NCBI RefSeq assembly: GCF_002575655.3
Contig: NC_053039.3
Coordinates: 239,918,622-239,982,621 of the forward strand
Direction: 5' to 3'
Source: Aegilops tauschii subsp. strangulata
Lineage: Eukaryota > Streptophyta > Magnoliopsida > Poales > Poaceae
DNA length: 64,000 bases
Below are positions 32,246 to 43,907 of the stretch, in pieces. A program made the position numbers and the translations under genes. The notes beneath the pieces are model-generated. The model did no database searches, had not been told where the DNA came from, and saw only the letters and a program-made list of their open reading frames with translations. Each line of letters opens with the position of its first letter. Position 1 is the first letter of the stretch.

Positions 32246-32878
32246 GCCGCCGCTACGGCCCTGATCTCCGTTCAGGCCGAGTTGGCCTCCGCTCGTGCTG
32301 AGCTGCTCCCACTTCAGCGGTGAGTTACCGACGCCGAGTCCTTCGCACAGCAAAGCAGGGAAGAGGCGCTCCGTCGGCAGATGTTACTACGCGAGCACAC
32401 TCCCATGCTCCGGGACCTCAGGACGAGGGCCAACCGGGCGCTAGGCATCATCTGTGACGAGCACGCTCCCCACCCCCATGCCGAGGACTATGCCAGCCAC
32501 CTTCGCTTCTTCACCAACGTCATGACGCGCCTGGAGGAGCGGGCCGAGAGGGCTCGTGAGCTTGTCTAGGAGAAGAGTCAGGGCCTCCTTGGACGCGCGT
32601 TCTCTCGCGTCTTCAGCCATCTTCAGAATGCCGACCCCAAGTTTGATTTCGACGCCGCCATCGCCCCAGTGCCCGGAGTTAGCCGGGATAACCTGGCGCG
32701 CTGGGTGCATGATAACGTGGATGCTCTGGTCAGGGCTTTTGCTTCTGATGATGACGCAGTGGTGGTCGTGGCGAATGAAGGCGGTGTGGTTGATGATGGG
32801 GAAGATGGCGCGAGTGACGATGTCAGCAGCACGTCCAGGAGCGGTTCAGGAGATGCCGCGAGCGACATGTCCGATTGA
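32246..32878 (+). pseudogene. C-terminal part of the T2 antisense gene
   Basis: It reads through helical, Ala/Glu/Arg-rich sequence (for example RAELLPLQR and TRLEERAERARELV) to a TGA at 32876-32878. In-frame stops lie at about 32322 (TGA) and 32568 (TAG). It has the same coiled-coil character and VFSHL signature as the antisense genes of T1 and T3 (here FSRVFSHLQNADP), and a very acidic Ser-rich end (DDVSSTSRSGSGDAASDMSD). The N-terminal domain is cut off by LARD 1. It is more diverged from T1 and T3 than they are from each other. Confidence 0.65.
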
Positions 32879-34046
32879 GCATGTGCCCCTTTGTTCTTAA
32901 CCTACGCGCAAAACCTTGGGCACGACCCTTCAAGACATAAGAGCATTTTGGGGAGGGGGAGCCCCTCATGTAATCAGACTGTTGTTTTATTCCTTGAGCC
33001 AGACTTACGACATGCTTTTGCGAGTCCTCAAGTTTTTCCGCAAGCTTACCGCAACAACTTACCTCAGTTCAGACAGAACCCGGACTGGTCTTGCTGTTGC
33101 CAATGTGTATTTCTCCCAAGGGGGTCCTTGCGGGCCCGCAAGGTGTTGTGCCCCTGAGGAGCCTGCTAGTCCGCCCAAGAGGGCCTCGCGAGGAGTGAGC
33201 GCCTGAGCACGGCAGGGTGCGCGCGCATGCCGCGCTCGCATGCCACGCCCAGTCCCCGCTCGCGAGGTGCTCGTGGGGGAGGGGTAGTAGGCGCGAGCCT
33301 CAAGACAAGGCACAGGATCAGAAAACTCAAGAAACCAACACGAACGATAAAAGACACCCCCGCACTTGTCAATGAAAATATAATTTCAAGTTCAAATCCA
33401 AAAAGGCGGCAAACCGAGCTATAGGAAAAAGGGTTTGAAAGCAAATGGCCGCGTCCGGCACCTAGCTAGTCTTCTTGTCTTCCCACCAGCGCGGAGCTAA
33501 GTGCTTTCACAGGTCGTGAGCATAGTCATTGGGGGACAGTGTCGACGGCTAGCGCGGAGCATGGTGCTTCCACTAGGACGTGGGCGGGAGCCCCCGTGGC
33601 CCGAGGGCGGCTCTCCGGAGACTCCAGGGCGTGTACAGCCCCACTCATTATTATGTGAGAGTGTCATGGGCGGAGACCTTCACAGGCGTGAGCCTTGCTT
33701 CATATCGCCAGATGAGGGGCCCGCCTTGCGCCACCCTCGACCACCGCTGGGGCGTCCGGAAACCAGGACGGTGCCAAGGGGCAAAGGGGACGCTAACGGC
33801 GCCCTCGGCGACCACGGGCCCTCTGCCGAGGGGAGGGCTCGCCGGTGCCTCCCTTGTAGAGGACCTACCTCCGAGCTACGCCTTGCTCCGTGTGGCATCG
33901 GGAAGGGCCTGGCTCCAGACCCCTCCCGTGCAGCCCCTAGTGCGCTACCCTTGGTTGGAGCGGGGCTGCCGCGCTGGGGTCGCTGTCCGCCGCCGTGGCC
34001 TGGTTCACCCGCGACCCATGGTTAGCATAAGCTTGCTCCTGAGATA
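32879..34046 (-). other. Shortened non-coding interior of T2
   Basis: There is no credible coding sequence. Around 33540-33600 it carries the GCGCGGAGCATGGTGCTTCCAC motif family shared with T1 and T3, showing that it belongs to the same 3' non-coding domain. Protease and polymerase regions are absent. Confidence 0.55.
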
Positions 34047-34850
34047 TCAGCGGTACCCTGCGGTTGTCGTCGTCGGCGGGGGTGGTGAGGCTCCTGGGTG
34101 GACCGTGGAAGGCCTCAGCTTCCAGCATTTCTTCCTCCCAAACGGCTCAAAAAGCAAGCAGGGGTCGTCCTCTGGTGTGTACTCCCAGTGCACCATGGAC
34201 GGCACATAAGCTTCCGGAATTGCCGCTCCTGGACCCCCGCCGAGGTGCCCGCCGCCCCGCACCGCCGGGCCCAGCGCGTCCCCCTGGTGGGTGTAGGGCG
34301 GCGCCCCATCATGGCCAAGCGGGGCAGCGCCCGCACCCGCGCCACCCGGGGGAAACGCAGGTGCGACCGGATGTTCGACGCCGTCGGCCGAGCTGCCGCT
34401 GGCGAATCCTCCTGGTGCGCCTGGGAGCACGTTGGTGCGACGAGGCCCGCCGTGCGATCTGGTCACAACTTGAGATGTGGGTAAGGAGCACAAAGGTGGC
34501 GTACCCCTGGATGCGGCGTCCTACAGCTCAGCAACGCGGTCAAGCAGCGCATCGCGGCCGCTCTCCGCCAGCCGGCACCGCAGCAGCTCCCGTGCCACTA
34601 TGAGTGCGGCTCGCAGGTTCACTTGTTCCTGCCGGGTGTGTGGCGCTGTCACTGCTGCGTAGCTTGGGGCCCTTGCGGCAGCCCATGCGCGCCGCGGTGT
34701 GTGGGTGGAAGGCGCCGGCCGCGCCCTGTGGCGTTCGACGGTGCACGGGCCGCCTGGAGTGCTTGAGTTGAGGTCTTCTTGGGCAGACGGTGCCGCCCTG
34801 ACGGGCCAAGCTGCCCAATGGTCGGCGTTGGCCCTTGGGTCGCCGGACAT
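34047..34850 (-). pseudogene. Degraded gag of T2
   Basis: ATG at 34850 opens MSGDPRANADHW and continues to a stop at 34521-34523. It includes AALIVARELLRCRLAESGRD followed by LLDRVAEL, matching the corresponding gag region in T4. A Gly/Ala/Pro-rich frame at 34493-34047 continues on the same strand, with no capsid domain recognisable. Both pieces are GC-rich, which inflates open frames on the other strand. The gag is truncated and non-functional. Confidence 0.6.
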
Positions 34851-34922
34851 CGGAACCGCGGGGTGCCGGCGGATTAGCTGACGAAAGAGAGGCTTCGGCG
34901 CACCCCTACGTGGCGCGCCAAA

Positions 34923-35808
34923 TGTCGGATTCTGGGTTCCGGCAAACCCTTGAGGTTCCAACACTGGGGTGCACGCGAAGTTCTCTCTCTCTCTAGCTCG
35001 CTCTTGCAACGATCTCAAGGCTTAACTCGACGAACCCAAAGAACAAGAGACACGAGGGTTTATACTGGTTCGGGCCACCGTTGTGGTGTAATACCCTACT
35101 CTAGTGTGGTGTGGTGGATTGCCTTCCATCCTGAGGATGAACAAGTACAAGGGAAGAACAACCTCCTGAGGAGAGGTGTTCTTGAGCTCGGTGAGCTTGT
35201 GTGCTGAGGATGGTCTGAATGATCCGTCCCCTTGCTAGGGTGGTGGCTAGTCCTATTTATAGTGGCCCGGGTCCTCTTCCCAAATATTAGGCGGGAAGGG
35301 ACCCACAATGGCCAATTTGAAGGGGAACCACTAGTACAAGTTATCCTGACAAAAGGTGGTCTTCGCCTGCCAAAGGCTCTGCTGGTGACGCCGTCGTGGG
35401 CTCCGCGGTGACCTCCGTCCTGTCGTCCTGCTGGTCTTGGTCTCGTTGCACCGATATGGAAACCTTTGCCTGATGCGTTCCGGACTCCTCGCCTGCGCTT
35501 GCCCCTATAGCACCAAAGAGGCAACGAGTACTCTGTGCCCGCTGGCACCCGCCTGGCCGTGGTCGTCATGGCTCACGTCATGCGAACCTCGCGAGATGCC
35601 CCTTGCATAGATATCTCTGCTCCTCGGTAGCCAGCCTAGGGAGGCCACCCCTGAGGAGGTCTTGCATTGTACGCCTCACGAGGCTTGGCCCCCCGCGAGG
35701 GTCTTGAGTAGTTCTTGGTGAAGATGGGCCGTACCGGGCCGCTGGATGAGCCACGCCTTGGGCCGCAGGCAGGCAAGTCTGGGTACCCCCGTTCCCAGGA
35801 TGCCAACA
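34923..35808 (-). repeat. 5' LTR of T2 (886 bp)
   Basis: It runs from TGTCGGATTCTGGG (34923-34936; the T is the LTR base) to GCCAACA at 35808 and is related to the T1 and T3 LTRs throughout. The TATA region is on the minus strand near 35255-35262 (CTATAAATAGG), matching the position in T1. Confidence 0.83.
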
Positions 35809-35813
35809 GCTTC

Positions 35814-36449
35814 ATGGCTAAAGGCCCAAATGTATCACACCCCAAGTATGATGAAATTGCTATTAATCATGCTAATCAAGATAAAATGAATGACAATGAT
35901 GAGAAGGAGATTGAGTGTCTAACTAAAGAACTAAACACTCTTAAGTTAGCTCATGAAACTACCTTAGAAGATCATCGAGAGCTTTTAAAGACTCAAGAGA
36001 AGCTACGCTTTGAAAAGCTCAACCTAGAGCAAGAGCATGGGTTCTTAAAAGCAACCAATGATGATCTTCGTAAGAAAAGTTCTTCTTACATTGCCAAGCG
36101 TTTAGTCTTGTCTACTTACATGCCACAAGTAAAATCTAGCAACAAGACTCATGCTAAATCCAATATGTTGCTTCTAGTAGTTCTCTTGATTCCACTAATG
36201 ATTCTCTTAGCCAAGTTCCACTTGAGCAAGAAAATACCTTATTGAAGGGAATTATAGAGAAATGTGTTTACAAGAGCCTTGCCGAAAGTAAGCAATTTGA
36301 GGAAATTGTACACAAGCAAGGAAGGCACCGGAACAATCAAGGTGTTGGTTTTGAACGAAAGTTCAATGCCAATGGAGTTGAGTGGGAAGAAGATCAATAC
36401 CCCAAGACGATGTTTGTTCCTCAACAAGAGAAGTACGATCCTACTTCCT
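35814..36449 (+). pseudogene. C-terminal Copia-like gag, first copy, part 1
   Basis: The frame begins MAKGPNVSHPKYDEIAINHA, not a true start but probably the stretch after the zinc knuckle, since T2 sits just before it. A Glu/Lys/Leu-rich coiled coil follows (LTKELNTLKLAHETTLEDH). A frameshift near 36170 precedes the conserved tail (IEKCVYKSLAESKQFEEIV, KQGRHRNNQGVGFE). At 36449 LARD 2 interrupts it and the remainder lies at 41326-41540. It is broken by two insertions and a frameshift. Confidence 0.65.
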
Positions 36450-36890
36450 TGTAACGCCCACGATGCGGCTATATCTCCCACGTGTCGAGGCACGACTTAG
36501 AGGCATAACCGCATAGTGGTTTTGTCGCAAGAAGGGTCATCTTCACACAATCCCATGTAATGAACAAGAATGGGATAAAGAGTTGGCTTACAATCGCCAC
36601 TTCACACAATACATAAATATTATTCATACATCATCCAAAATACAATCATATAGACCGACTACGGTCAAATCCAGATGAAAATAAGACAACCCCAAATGCT
36701 AGATCCCCGATCGTCCCAACTGGGCTCCACTACTGATCATCAGGAAAAGACACATAGTAACGACCACGTTCCTCGTCGAACTCCCACTTGAGATCGACGC
36801 CATCGTCTGCACTGGCATCGTCGGCACCTGCAACTGTTTTGGTAGAATCTGTGAGTCACGGAGACTCAGCAATCTCACACCCGCGAGATC
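36450..36890 (-). repeat. Remnant 3' LTR of LARD 2
   Basis: Nearly identical to 37107-37537, with a 13-bp length difference near 36627. It ends at GCGAGATC, where the leader-derived sequence starts. Confidence 0.85.
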
Positions 36891-37106
36891 CTAAAATTTT
36901 TTTTAGTGAAATTTGAGGAGAGAATAGCCAAAACTTCTACGTCAGGAGACCTCACCAGAGCGACGAAGGGACTGAGGAGTAAAAAGAATCCTACTCTCCG
37001 ATATATATAATCCTAAGACTCAAAACATTTTTGATCTAGACTCAACAACGCCAGCGATTCGATCAAGCAGGGGGCTCCTAAGTCGGGGATGGCTCTGATA
37101 CCAACT
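36891..37106 (-). other. Residual leader and tRNA-Met primer site of LARD 2
   Basis: On the minus strand, GTTGGTATCAGAGCC (37091-37105) lies one base from the LTR and is complementary to initiator tRNA-Met. The following 200 bp are the start of the untranslated leader. Nothing else of the interior remains. Confidence 0.8.
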
Positions 37107-40100
37107 TGTAACGCCCACGATGCGGCTATATCTCCCACGTGTCGAGGCACGACTTAGAGGGATAACCGCATAGTGGTTTTGTCGCAAGAAGGGTCATCTT
37201 CACACAATCCCATGTAATGAACAAGAATGGGATAAAGAGTTGGCTTACAATCGCCACTTCACACAATACATAAATATCATCCAAAATACAATCATATAGA
37301 CCGACTACGGTCAAAATCCAGATGAAAATAAGACAACCCCAAATGCTAGATCCCCGATCGTCCCAACTGGGCTCCACTACTGATCATCAGGAAAAGACAC
37401 ATAGTAACGACCACGTTCCTCGTCGAACTCCCACTTGAGATCGACGCCATCATCTGCACTGACATCGTTGGCACCTGCAACTGTTTTGGTAGAATCTGTG
37501 AGCCACGAGGACTCAGCAATCTCACACCCGCGAGATCAAGACTATTTAAGCTTATAGGAAAAGGAGGTGCAAAGAGGTGGAGCTGCAGCGGCAAAAGCAT
37601 ATATGGTGGCTAACTTGCGCAAATGAGAGCGAGAAGAGAAGCAACGGAACGGACGTCATATAGCAATGACCAAGAAGTGATCCTGAACACCTACTTACGT
37701 CATACATAACACAGACCGTGTTCACTTCCCGGACTCCGTCGAGAAGAGACCATCACGGCTACACACGCAGTTGATGTATTTTACTTGGGTCAAGTGACAA
37801 GTTATCTACAACCGGTCATTAACAAATTCCCATCTGCCTCATAACCGCGGGCACGGCTTTCGAAAGATAATACCCTGCAGGGGTGTCCCAACTTAGCCCA
37901 TCATAAGCTCTCACGGTCAACGAAGGATAAACCTTCTCCCGGAAAGACCCGATCAGTCTCGGAATCCCGGTTTACAAGACATCTCGACAATGGTAAAACA
38001 AGACCAGCAAAGCCGCCCGAATGTGTCGACAAATCCCGATAGGAGCTGCACATATCTCGTTCTCAGGGCACACCGGATAAGTCAAGCTACGAGTAAAACC
38101 AGACCTCGAGTTTCCCCGAGGTGGCCCCGCAGGCTGCTCGGTTTGGACCAACACTCGAAGGAGCACTGGCCCGGGGGGTTAAGATAAGATGACCCTCGGG
38201 CTCGCGAAAACCCGGGGGAAAAGGCTTAGGTAGCAACTGGTAAAACCAAGGTTGGGCCTTGCTGGAGGAGTTTTATTCAAGGCGAACTGTCAAGGGGGTC
38301 CCATAAATCACCCGACCGCGTAAGGAACGCAAACTCAAGGAACATAATCCCGGTATAACAGTAACTAGGGCGGCAAGAGTGGAACAAAACACCAGGCATA
38401 AGGCCGAGCCTTCCACCCTTTACCAAATATATAGATGCATTAATTAAATAAGAGATATTGTGATATCCCAACATATCCATGTTCCGACATGGAACAACTT
38501 CAACTTCACCTGCAACTAGCAACGCTATAAGAGGGGCTGAGCAAAAGCGGTAACATAGCCAAACAACGGTTTGCTAGGAAAGGATGGTTAGGGGCTGACA
38601 TGGCTGAAATAGGAGACATGATATAGCAAGTGATAGGTAGCGGAGCATGGCAATAGAGCGAACAACTAGCATAGCAAAGATAGAAGTGATTTCGAGGGGT
38701 GGTCATCTTGCCTGCAAGGTTCTCAGAGTTGTCGAAAGCTTGATCCTCGTAAGCGAACTCAACAGGTTCCTCGTTCACGAACTCGTCTCCCGGCTCTACC
38801 CAAGACAAGAACACAAACAAACGGAACCACAATCAACAACGAGAAATGCGCAAGCAACATGATGCAAAACATGTATGATATGCAAGATATGATATGCGAT
38901 GCATATGCGTGCTCCGGAAGGAAAAAGATGAACATGGCAGTAACTTGGCAAACCAAGCATGCCACTGGAAAGATGAGGTGATTTCGGTCGAAATCGATAA
39001 AAAGATCACCGGAATCGGATGCACGGTTTGCAAATGACAAGCAAAACAAGAATGACACTAATCTGCGATAAACAGCAAGATAGCACTTAAAATGCAACAA
39101 GTAACAATGCTACCGCAGCCCAACATAGCAACAAAGCACATGGAAGTAATATAAAGGAGATGCTTGACAAAAGATGAACACTGAGCTACGGCTAGTTCAC
39201 AACATATCAAGCTCAAACAAGCATGGCAAAAGTGCAAAAGATTACAGGTTCACAGACTTGGCGAAAAACTGGACATGGCAGAAATCATCATCAGGTAGCA
39301 ATGTTCGGAGCACGAAATCAACATGCAACAGGAACTCAACATAGCAAAACAAGGCATGGTAGTGTTTTACTAAATGCACATGACAAAAGTCCCTTACTGA
39401 CCATAAGCCAAAAAGGACCAGAAGATATTATGGCAAGCATATAAACATAGCAAGTTTCGTTATCAGGTTTCAGACTTAGCAGAAAACAGAGCATGCCAGA
39501 AATCATAATATGTAGGCCTCTTTGTGAGCTTGATGCACTCGCTACAGAGCAATGCATGACAAACCAAGCATACCTATAGCAGGATGGAATATTTATGAAG
39601 CTAACCATGGCAAGAACAATTGTATAGCATGTATGGATCAACTACAATAAGCTTGGCAAAATTGCATATCATGTTAAGAATCTGCCAGAAATATTTTATA
39701 GCAAAAGTAGAGCAAGATTGAGTCATGCTATGGCACTCCATAATTGCAAAAAATTGCAGAAATGGATCCATTACAACTATAGCTACAAAACATCCTTACT
39801 GAACATCTCCAAAATATGCATGGATCTCTCTGTAGCATCAAGTTTACATGGCAACAAAATTACAGCAGACAAAGACTTGGAGAAATCACTCTTAAGTCCC
39901 TGAAATCAGAAATATTACGGGGCCTACTTTGCATGCTTGTGCTAGTCACCACTGAGATCACAAAAATACATGGACAACACCACTGGAAAGATGGCATGGC
40001 ATAATTCAAAACACATGTAGAGCTCATGCTCAAAAGATGCACAGAATAAATGATACAAAAATGACAAATCTCAAAGTTCTGATAAGAACCAGAGATTAAC

Positions 40101-41320
40101 AGCAACTAGCCCTCTTCCAACGAAGCTTTGGGCATCAATATGACCCCTAATGAACTTGGTGCAATTGAACAAAATGAAGTGCATCACGAGACGAACAATT
40201 TGACATATTACACGCGCGAATCGGAGCTACATGCAAGAAGTTATGGCATCGGGAACAGAGGCACATGCTGATAAGATTTAGGGACTTAGAGAAAAGAGGG
40301 GGTTGCGAGAAAAAGTCAACGTACGGGTCTGCTACCAGATCGGATCGAGCTTCGTCGCCACAGGAGCTCGCCGGCTCGGGCTGGGCTCGGCCGGAGCGGG
40401 CACCGGAGGAGGAGAGGGAGGCCGCGGCCTCGGGCTCCGGCGGAGGAGATGGCCGGAGGGGAGGCCGGAGGTGCGGGCGCGCGTGCCCGGGCGGCGCCGG
40501 CGTCGGGCAGGCGGCGGGGACGGCGGCGAGCACGCGGCGGCGCACGGCGGCGGCGGCCGGTCGGCGGCGGCGCGAAGAGGAAGGCGGCGGACGGTGGCGG
40601 CGGGGCAGGCGCGGGCCGCGGGGGCCGGCGATGGGCCTGCGGGCCGGCGGCGGGGCGAGGACGGCGGGCGACGTGGCGCGCTGCGATTCGTCCGCCGGCG
40701 CGGGCGGACGTGTCCGGCGCGGCGCGGAGGGAGGAGCTAGGGTTTCGTCTGCGATTCCGTTTTTCGGGATGCCCACATATAAATAGGTAGAGGGAGCTAG
40801 GAGACTCCAAATGAGGTGCGGTTTTCGCCCACACGATCGTGATCGAACGATCTAGAGCATGGAAGAGAGTTTGGTTGGTTTTGGGCTGGTTTTGGAGGGG
40901 GTTTTTGCTGGACACTCAAATGGACTTTGCGGATGCCCGGTTAACCGATGGAGTACCAAACGACCTCCGAATGGAACGAAACTTGACCGGTAGTCTCCGG
41001 GTGGTATATTAAGACCACTTGACAAGCCTCGGTCCATTCCGAGAAAGTTTGACACACGCACACGAAAGAAAACAAGAGGGGTGCACCGGAGGAGATAGGA
41101 GCGCCGGATTGGAAAACGGACAACGGGGAAAATGTTCGGATGCATGAGACGAACACGTATGCGTATGCAATGCACATGATGACATGATATGAAAATGCAT
41201 GACATGACAAAATACAAAACGAAAGACAAAACCCGACAACGGAGGGAAAAACATATCACATAGCCGAAAATGGCAAGAGTCGGAGTTACAAATATGGCAA
41301 GTTACATGCGGGGTGTTACA
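37107..41320 (-). repeat. Complete 5' LTR of LARD 2 (4214 bp)
   Basis: The termini are TGTAACGCCC and GGTGTTACA. On the minus strand a TATA box (TATTTATAT) lies at about 40778-40786, followed by a GC-rich leader (40320-40740). The middle (about 38840-40250) is AT-rich with no coding signal. A short acidic frame near the 3' end runs down to TAG at 37377-37379. It includes [13 protein letters not shown] but has no ATG of its own in either LTR copy. Confidence 0.83.
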
Positions 41321-41540
41321 TTCCTTCAAGGGGACACAAGCTCAAGATGATCTTCCACCACAAGACCACAAGCAAAAAGGCAAGGACAAGCTTCAAGAGG
41401 ATATTTATGCATTTGAAGAATCTCCCAAGGCCTTGGTCAAGTGGGTTCCCAAGACTACATCAAGTTCTACTTCATTAAGTACGACAGCAACTCCAAGGAT
41501 TCCCATCAAGTTGATGTGGATCCCTAAGAAGAAGAACTAG
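41321..41540 (+). pseudogene. C-terminal Copia-like gag, first copy, part 2
   Basis: It continues the frame interrupted at 36449 after the duplicated TTCCT. It holds a Gln/Lys-rich linker and ends RIPIKLMWIPKKKN with TAG at 41538-41540. No protease or integrase follows, so this element ends its coding part in gag. Confidence 0.65.
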
Positions 41541-41946
41541 AGCGTTCTTGAGGGTGACTCCGCCAACATACTTCACTCATATCATTTTGGCAAGAACCAG
41601 TGTAAACAACTTCCACATCTTGCACTAGTTCAAGGAGTCACAAACCCTCTTGTTGGCAAGACATGGGACAAGGTAATCTAATGCTTTCATGGACATCATC
41701 TTGTATATACTTCACTCTATGTTTATGGATATCCTCGTATGTTCCTTGTGGGACTAACCCATGTAGGTATTGAAAGTACAACTCACTCCAATGGATTGCT
41801 CCAAATGATCTACATCAACATTGAGCATCCACATCTTCAACATCTACATGAAGTCATCATCGACAAAACCCAAGGTCAGTTCATCCCTCTTAGGGGGGAT
41901 ATCACATCTACGGGGAGCTTTACTCTAAGAATTGAGCTAAAGCAAC
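41541..41946 (+). other. 3' interior of the Copia-like element, first copy
   Basis: Non-coding. It is repeated almost exactly at 42665-43070, including TTGAGCATCCACATCTTCAA and the GGGGGGATATCACATCTA region before the LTR. Confidence 0.7.
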
Positions 41947-42050
41947 TGAAAGTGCAACTATCCCTGGGTGGTTTTGGTAATTACTAACAACATATAGCTC
42001 ATTAAACTAATTCTACTTCAAGATGACTATTTCAAGAAGTTCAATGATTG
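41947..42050 (+). repeat. Copia-like LTR remnant (first ~104 bp)
   Basis: It starts TGAAAGTGCAACTATCCC as at 43071. It breaks off at about 42050, where gag sequence begins. The bases ACATT near 42051-42055 fit both the LTR and the gag side, which suggests a microhomology-mediated deletion. Confidence 0.8.
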
Positions 42051-42055
42051 ACATT

Positions 42056-42664
42056 GCCAAGCATTTACTCTTGTCTACTTACATGCCACAAGTTAAATCT
42101 AGCAACAAGAGCAAGAAAGATTCTTCTTCTAGTAGTAACAACAACAATCATGATAAATCCAATATTGTTACTTCTAGTAGTTCTCTTGATCCCACTAACG
42201 ATTCTCTTAGCCAAGTTACACTTGAGCAAGAAAATAGCTTATTGAAGGGAAATATAGAGAAATGTGTTTACAAGAGCCTTGCCGGGAGTAAGCAATTTGA
42301 GGAAATTGTACGCAAGCAAGGAAGGCACCGGAAGAATCAAGGTGTTGGTTTTGAACAAAAGTTCAATGCCAATGGAGTTGAGTGGGAAGAAGATCAATAC
42401 CCCAAGACGAAGTTTGTTCCTCAACAAGAGAAGTATGATCCTACTTCTTTCTAAGGGACACAAGCACAAGATGATCTTCCACCACAAGACCACAAGCAAA
42501 AAGGCAAGGACAAGCTTCAAGAGGAGATTGATGCATTTGAAGAAGCTCCCTAGGCCTTGGTCAAGTGGGTTCCCGAGACTACGTCAAGTTCTACTTCATC
42601 AAGTATGACTATAACTCCAAGGATTCCCATCAAGATGATGTGGATCCCGAAGAAGAAGAACTAG
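42056..42664 (+). pseudogene. C-terminal Copia-like gag, second copy
   Basis: Entered from the LTR remnant, the frame gives the same conserved tail as the first copy (IEKCVYKSLAGSKQFEEIV, KQGRHRKNQGVGFE). It keeps the Ser/Asn run (SSSSSNNNN) that has been lost in copy one. Stops at 42452-42454 (TAA) and about 42552 (TAG) break it before the final RIPIKMMWIPKKKN, whose stop is at 42662-42664. Its N-terminal half was removed by the LTR-gag deletion. Confidence 0.65.
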
Positions 42665-43070
42665 AGAGTTCTTGAGGGTGACTCCACCAATATACTGCAC
42701 TCATATCATCTTGGCGAGGACAAGTGCAAATAGCTTCCACATCTTGCACTAGTTCAAGGAGTCACAAACCCTATTGTTGGTAAGACAAGGGACAAGGTAA
42801 CCTAATGCTTTCATGGACATCATCTTGTGTGTATATCACTCTATGTCTATGGATATCCTTGTTTGTTCCTTGTGGGACTAACCCGTGTAGGTATTGAAAG
42901 TGCAACTCACTCCAATGGATTGCTCCAAATGATCTACATCAACATTGAGCATCCACATCTTCAACATCTACATGAAGTCATCATCGACAAATCCCAAGGT
43001 TAGTTCATCCCTCTTAGGAGGGATATCACATCTAGGGGGAGCTTTACTCTAAGAATTGAGCTAAAGCAAC
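42665..43070 (+). other. 3' interior of the Copia-like element, second copy
   Basis: Non-coding and closely similar to 41541-41946. It ends GAGCTAAAGCAAC just before the LTR. Confidence 0.7.
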
Positions 43071-43417
43071 TGAAAGTGCAACTATCCCTGGGTGGTTTTG
43101 GTAATTTCTAACAACATATAGCTGATTGAACTAATGCTACTTCAAGAAGACTATTTCTGGAAGTTCAATGATTGGCATGGCATGGATTAGAAATGTGGAC
43201 CCCTCAAAATGCTAAGGACACACATTGGCTCAAGCTCAAGACTCTACATTTTCAGTTTAGTGATCCAAGATCACATTGAGTCCATAGGAAAAGGCAATAC
43301 TATTAAAAGGGGGTGATGTGTTGCTTAATGGCTTACTTGCTCAAAATGCTTAGTGATATGCTCCACAAACCCTCAACCACTTTCTCATTTCCACATATGT
43401 CCCAAACCAAAAGTCAA

Positions 43418-43862
43418 ACTCGGCCGCACCGATATGATCTATCCGGCGCCACCGAGTTCATTTGACATAGCCACTGCCAGAAACCCTAGTCACTTCGGTC
43501 TCACCGATAGTGATCTCGGTCTCACCGAGATGGGATTGCAAACACTCCGTTTCCCTTCGTAACATTTCGGTCCAACCGAGATGAGCGATCGGTCCCACCG
43601 AGTTCGCAATGCAAACTCTCTGTTTCCCTTTTGTAACGTTTCGGTCCAACCGAGATGAGCGAATCGGTCCCACCGAGTTTGCCTGACCAACTCTCTGGTT
43701 AGCTTATTACCAAAGTCAGTCCCACCGAGTTTGTGTAATCGGTCACACCGAGATTACGTTATGCCCTAACCCTGATGACATCGGTCCCACCGAAATGCCT
43801 AACAGTCACATTATGAACTAAATCGGTCTGACCGAGTTTTCTGATTTGGTCCCACCGAGTTT
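43418..43862 (+). repeat. Array of about 13 copies of a 15-bp dyad CTCGGTnnnACCGAG
   Basis: Copies with up to three changes lie near 43419, 43444, 43494, 43516, 43565, 43588, 43640, 43664, 43716, 43738, 43780, 43822 and 43846. They are spaced irregularly, 20-55 bp apart, and end about 40 bp before the TATA box. Each can be read the same on both strands apart from the central triplet. The two copies at 23362-23393 show the array is part of the family. Confidence 0.75.
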
Positions 43863-43899
43863 GGTAAATTGTGTGTAACGGTTAGATTTTGTGTGGAGG

Positions 43900-43907
43900 C
43901 TATATAT
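43900..43907 (+). promoter_or_regulatory. TATA box of the Copia-like LTR
   Basis: GGCTATATATACCCCTCC is a strong plant TATA context. It lies directly after the dyad array, so transcription of this LTR would begin near 43930. Confidence 0.7.

Larger units (their letters stand above)
32246..35808 (-). mobile_element. Remnant of a Tat-like element (T2)
   Basis: Reading on the minus strand: LTR (35808-34923), primer site (34905-34922, TTTGGCGCGCCACGTAGGGG), gag start (34850), then a shortened interior and, on the plus strand, the C-terminal half of the antisense gene (32246-32878). The rest, including its 3' LTR, is missing to the left, where LARD 1 begins. The element sits inside the Copia-like gag, just before 35809. 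Confidence 0.78.
36450..41320 (-). mobile_element. LARD-type element 2, internally collapsed
   Basis: It is flanked by the 5-bp target duplication TTCCT (36445-36449 and 41321-41325), so both ends are original. The left LTR is reduced to 441 bp (36450-36890). Then come 216 bp of 5' leader ending in a tRNA-Met primer site, then a full 4214-bp LTR (37107-41320). Most of the left LTR and nearly all of the interior have been deleted. It is a different family from LARD 1 (LTR start TGTAACGCCCACGATGC). Confidence 0.85.

Noticed and set aside
40265..40786. Long overlapping open frames in the GC-rich LARD 2 leader, up to 209 codons
   Set aside because: The block is extremely GC-rich, open in several frames on both strands, and low in complexity (Arg/Gly/Ala/Pro runs). 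It is the untranslated GC-rich part of the LTR.
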